Assembly: GCF_020829685.1 (NCBI RefSeq) | Contig: NZ_JAIVFR010000266.1 | Span: forward strand, 1-7,988 | Direction of reading: 5' to 3' | DNA: 7,988 nucleotides | DNA from: Nostoc sp. CHAB 5715 | Lineage (GTDB): Bacteria; Cyanobacteriota; Cyanobacteriia; Cyanobacteriales; Nostocaceae | Part shown: positions 6,355-7,988 of the stretch, in pieces | How the letters are laid out: each line of letters begins with the position of its first letter | How positions within the stretch are numbered: position 1 is the first letter of the stretch | Made by a program: the position numbers and the translations under genes | The notes under the pieces: generated by a model | Told to the model about the DNA's origin: nothing | Databases searched by the model: none | What the model saw: the letters and a program-made list of their open reading frames with translations, nothing else

Positions 6355-7374
6355 ATGATATCTTACAAATTGCGATTCAAATCCATAGTGGCTCTTACTT
6401 TAACCTTTGGGGTACTTGGATGTAGTCCGACATCAGAAACCAGCCAATCGACTCCTGCACCTGCTAATAATGTGGCAGCTCCCCAAACAGGTACTTCACC
6501 TGCGTCAGAAGCTAGTGGCAAAGGCCCGTTAGTAGTCGCCACTAACAGCGTTGCTTGTGGCTTAACTAAAGAAATCGCAGGCGATACTATTGACCTCAAA
6601 TGCTTAATCGACCCCGGTTCAGATCCCCACGTCTATCAACCCAAGCCTGATGATAGCAAAGCCATTGAGCAGGCTAAGTTAATCCTCTACGGCGGTTACG
6701 ATTTTGAACCAGGTTTAATCAAACTAATTAAAGCTACTTCCAATCCTGCTCCCAAGGTGGCTGTAAATGAAGTTGCAGTCCCCAAACCCCAGCAGTTTGA
6801 GGAGGATGGTAAAACTGTTACCGATCCCCATGTATGGCAGAATGCCCAAAATGGCATAGCCATAGCACAGACGATTTCTCAACAGTTGGCAAAGGTAGCC
6901 CCAAATAATGCTGCAACTTATACTAGCAATACTCAGAAACTAACTAGCGAAATCAGTCAGTTAGATACTTGGATTAAATCGCAGATTTCTACAATTCCAC
7001 CCAAGCAACGCAAATTAGTCACTACACATGATGCTTTTGGTTACTATTCCAAAGCTTATGGAATTCCCATTGAAGGGGCGCTAGGGGGTATTAGTACGGA
7101 AGAAGCGCCCACGCCTGCGCGGGTAGGCGCACTATCGAAGGATATTCAAAAAGAGGGTGTACCGACGATTTTTGCAGAGACAACGATTAATCCCAAATTG
7201 ATTACGGCTGTAGCAAAAGAGGCGAAGGTGAAAGTTGCAAAAGAAGAATTATTTGCTGATGGTTTGGGCGAAAAAGGAACAGAGGGCGAAACTTACCAAG
7301 GAATGTTGATTGCTAATACACGCACGATTGTCGAAGGTTTAGGAGGTAAGTATACAGAGTTTCAACCTAAATAA
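6355..7374 (+). CDS. znuA: Zinc-binding lipoprotein ZnuA
   Basis: This is the extracytoplasmic solute-binding subunit (cluster A-I) that captures zinc and delivers it to ZnuB. It has 339 residues. A basic N-terminus and hydrophobic stretch end in the lipobox VLGC (20-23), so Cys23 is probably lipidated. A low-complexity Ser/Thr/Pro/Ala linker covers about 24-56. Metal ligands by family pattern are His92 (SDPHVYQP), His159 (TDPHVWQN), His225 (TTHDAFGYY) and Asp302 (LFADGLG). His rather than Glu at the third position favours zinc over manganese. The His-rich loop found in many ZnuA proteins between the first two ligands is absent (VPKPQQFEEDGKTVTD instead). ATG 6355 gives a complete signal peptide and lies 23 bases past the Zur-like palindrome; no clear ribosome-binding site is seen. 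Confidence 0.88.
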   Translation: MISYKLRFKSIVALTLTFGVLGCSPTSETSQSTPAPANNVAAPQTGTSPASEASGKGPLVVATNSVACGLTKEIAGDTIDLKCLIDPGSDPHVYQPKPDDSKAIEQAKLILYGGYDFEPGLIKLIKATSNPAPKVAVNEVAVPKPQQFEEDGKTVTDPHVWQNAQNGIAIAQTISQQLAKVAPNNAATYTSNTQKLTSEISQLDTWIKSQISTIPPKQRKLVTTHDAFGYYSKAYGIPIEGALGGISTEEAPTPARVGALSKDIQKEGVPTIFAETTINPKLITAVAKEAKVKVAKEELFADGLGEKGTEGETYQGMLIANTRTIVEGLGGKYTEFQPK

Positions 7375-7561
7375 TCAGAGTTAGTTAGCGATCGCTATCT
7401 TGGTGATACAAAAGTTTAGATCATAGTAGTAGCGATCGCTTCTATAAACAATCCACAAATCTCATCAATTAAAAGCGAGAATGTTTGCTAATTACACGCC
7501 AGTAAGAAATAGACTGCGACCCGAAAAAGTGGTGTAAGAGGAAAGTCGCAGTGCATCTATA
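7375..7561. other. Intergenic spacer after znuA: HIP1 sites and an inverted repeat
   Basis: No gene is supported here. The spacer contains two HIP1 octamers within palindromes (7386-7397 and 7431-7440). It also has an 8-bp inverted repeat, ACTGCGAC (7513-7520) and GTCGCAGT (7545-7552), with a 24-base loop just before the second Zur-like site. There is no T-run to make it a clear terminator. Confidence 0.5.
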
Positions 7562-7576
7562 TGATAATTATAATCA
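7562..7576. promoter_or_regulatory. Second Zur-box-like site
   Basis: TGATAATTATAATCA matches the znuA/znuC site core with a single break in symmetry: the right half is ATAATCA instead of ATTATCA. Its centre lies 25 bases before the ATG at 7594, a spacing close to that at znuA. The sequence is AT-rich, so a chance match is possible, but its placement before an AGGAG and a start codon supports a real operator. Confidence 0.55.
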
Positions 7577-7593
7577 CTATCAGGAGAAAGTTG

Positions 7594-7701
7594 ATGTCTC
7601 GCAAATTGTGGGCGGTCTTTCAACTCAGTACGCGGCTCAACGCCCCGCTACCGCGCTTCAGCACTTCTTTACTTAGCACTCTTCATGCCGTGGCGTACTA
7701 G
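7594..7701 (+). pseudogene. Short ORF: start of a truncated Zur-type gene running into a repeat
   Basis: AGGAG at 7582-7586 lies seven bases before ATG 7594, one of the best ribosome-binding sites in the window. The frame begins MSRKLWAVFQLS, basic then hydrophobic, like the start of an exported protein. From about codon 12 it becomes a composition typical of dispersed repeat DNA (TRLNAPLPRFSTSLL) and stops at TAG 7699-7701 after 35 residues. I infer that a Zur-controlled gene lost all but its first codons. The start vaguely recalls cyanobacterial porin signal peptides, but 12 residues are too few to name it. A genuine 35-residue peptide is the alternative. Confidence 0.45.
7627..7699. repeat. 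Palindromic repeat-like element
   Basis: AGTACGC (7627-7633) and GCGTACT (7693-7699) are reverse complements; adjacent GGC and GCC can extend the stem past a small bulge. The C-rich interior (cgccccgctaccgcgc) contrasts with the AT-rich flanks. The shape and composition resemble short dispersed repeats of Nostoc-type genomes. Copy number cannot be judged from this window. Confidence 0.4.
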
Positions 7702-7703
7702 TC

Positions 7704-7988
7704 TTAATCTGTTAGCAATCTGGCTTTACGGAAAATAAATGTAATTATGGTTTCTTGTCGAGAAATAATATCTGCTGTCACTTCCATTCCCGGCTGAAGG
7801 GGATACTGTTGAAAATCTTTTTCTATGTATATTTTTAGCGGTTCAATACTGACTTCATAGTAGGGTGTGACTGTACTGTTACCGTTAGTTAGCGGTACAA
7901 TAGTATCCGCTGATATGGCTCTCACAGCACCACTAAGCGTACCGTAATCGGGGTAGGGATAAGAAGAAATGCGTAATTCTACTTTACC
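7704..7988 (-). CDS. HlyD-family membrane fusion protein, C-terminal part
   Basis: This is the end of a periplasmic adaptor (membrane fusion) subunit of a type I-like export system. It links an inner-membrane ABC exporter to an outer-membrane channel. The frame is open to the right window edge (minus strand 5' side), giving about 94 visible residues that begin GKVELRISSYPYPDYGTLSG. This pattern, a beta-barrel segment followed by VRAISADTI, EVSIEPL and PLQPGMEVTADIISRQETIITFI, is typical of the conserved HlyD C-terminus. An apparent start at 7925 is an internal GTG valine codon. The stop is TAA 7704-7706. It converges with the short ORF at 7594-7701. The cargo and partner ATPase lie outside the window; no link to zinc transport is evident. 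Confidence 0.85.
   Translation of the reverse strand, partial: GKVELRISSYPYPDYGTLSGAVRAISADTIVPLTNGNSTVTPYYEVSIEPLKIYIEKDFQQYPLQPGMEVTADIISRQETIITFIFRKARLLTD

Noticed and set aside
6363..6599. Minus-strand open frame within znuA
   Set aside because: It is antisense to the znuA signal peptide, linker and first metal-site region; no domain is visible.
7386..7440. Two palindromes after znuA as terminators or operators
   Set aside because: Both are centred on HIP1 octamers, which are abundant throughout cyanobacterial genomes, and neither has a T-run.

Overview
The window looks like a cyanobacterial chromosome segment, most likely from a filamentous Nostoc-type genome. I counted at least ten copies of the cyanobacterial HIP1 octamer GCGATCGC (starts near 1032, 1370, 1790, 2969, 3205, 5908, 6058, 6107, 7388 and 7432). 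The gene families also fit: CoaR/CoaT cobalt export, a Zur-box-controlled znu cluster and an HlyD-type fusion protein. The organism call is inference. The main theme is transition-metal homeostasis.

Layout: (1) 1-560, the 3' part of a WD40 beta-propeller gene (+). (2) About 579-865, a decayed metal-ABC permease (znuB-like) remnant on the minus strand. (3) 871-3965, a divergent cobalt-resistance pair. The P1B-4 ATPase coaT (-) and its MerR/CobH-like regulator coaR (+) share a perfect 10-6-10 palindromic operator at 2815-2840. (4) 3967-4245, a C-terminal fragment of a znuA-like gene (-), one base from the coaR stop. (5) 4248-4557, a small secreted Cys-motif protein gene (+) whose signal-peptide region is frameshifted. 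(6) 4558-4682, a hairpin-rich convergent spacer. (7) 4683-6295, intact znuB and znuC (-, overlapping by one base), with intact znuA (+, 6355-7374) divergent. The 59-bp gap between znuC and znuA carries a perfect Zur-box-like palindrome. (8) 7375-7703, a spacer with a second Zur-box-like site, a good ribosome-binding site and a start codon that opens only a 35-codon frame running into a palindromic repeat. (9) 7704-7988, the 3' end of an HlyD-family gene (-).

How the genes work together: ZnuA binds zinc outside the inner membrane, ZnuB is the channel and ZnuC the ATPase. Zur would shut both transcripts when zinc is sufficient. CoaR senses excess cobalt and activates coaT, whose product exports it. 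The window therefore pairs one metal import system with one metal export system.

The most notable feature is the mosaic around coaR-coaT. The pair is bounded within a few bases by the 3' part of a znuA-like gene on one side and by a znuB-like remnant on the other. The block from about 866 to 4245 is more GC-rich (sampled lines 53-62%) than the neighbouring znuBC genes (35%). A 33-bp direct repeat matching the znuB 3' end (579-611 and 4683-4715, 30/33 identical) flanks the whole 4.1-kb segment. This points to insertion or recombination that brought a cobalt cassette into a zinc-transporter locus. I see no transposase, integrase, tRNA, rRNA or CRISPR array.
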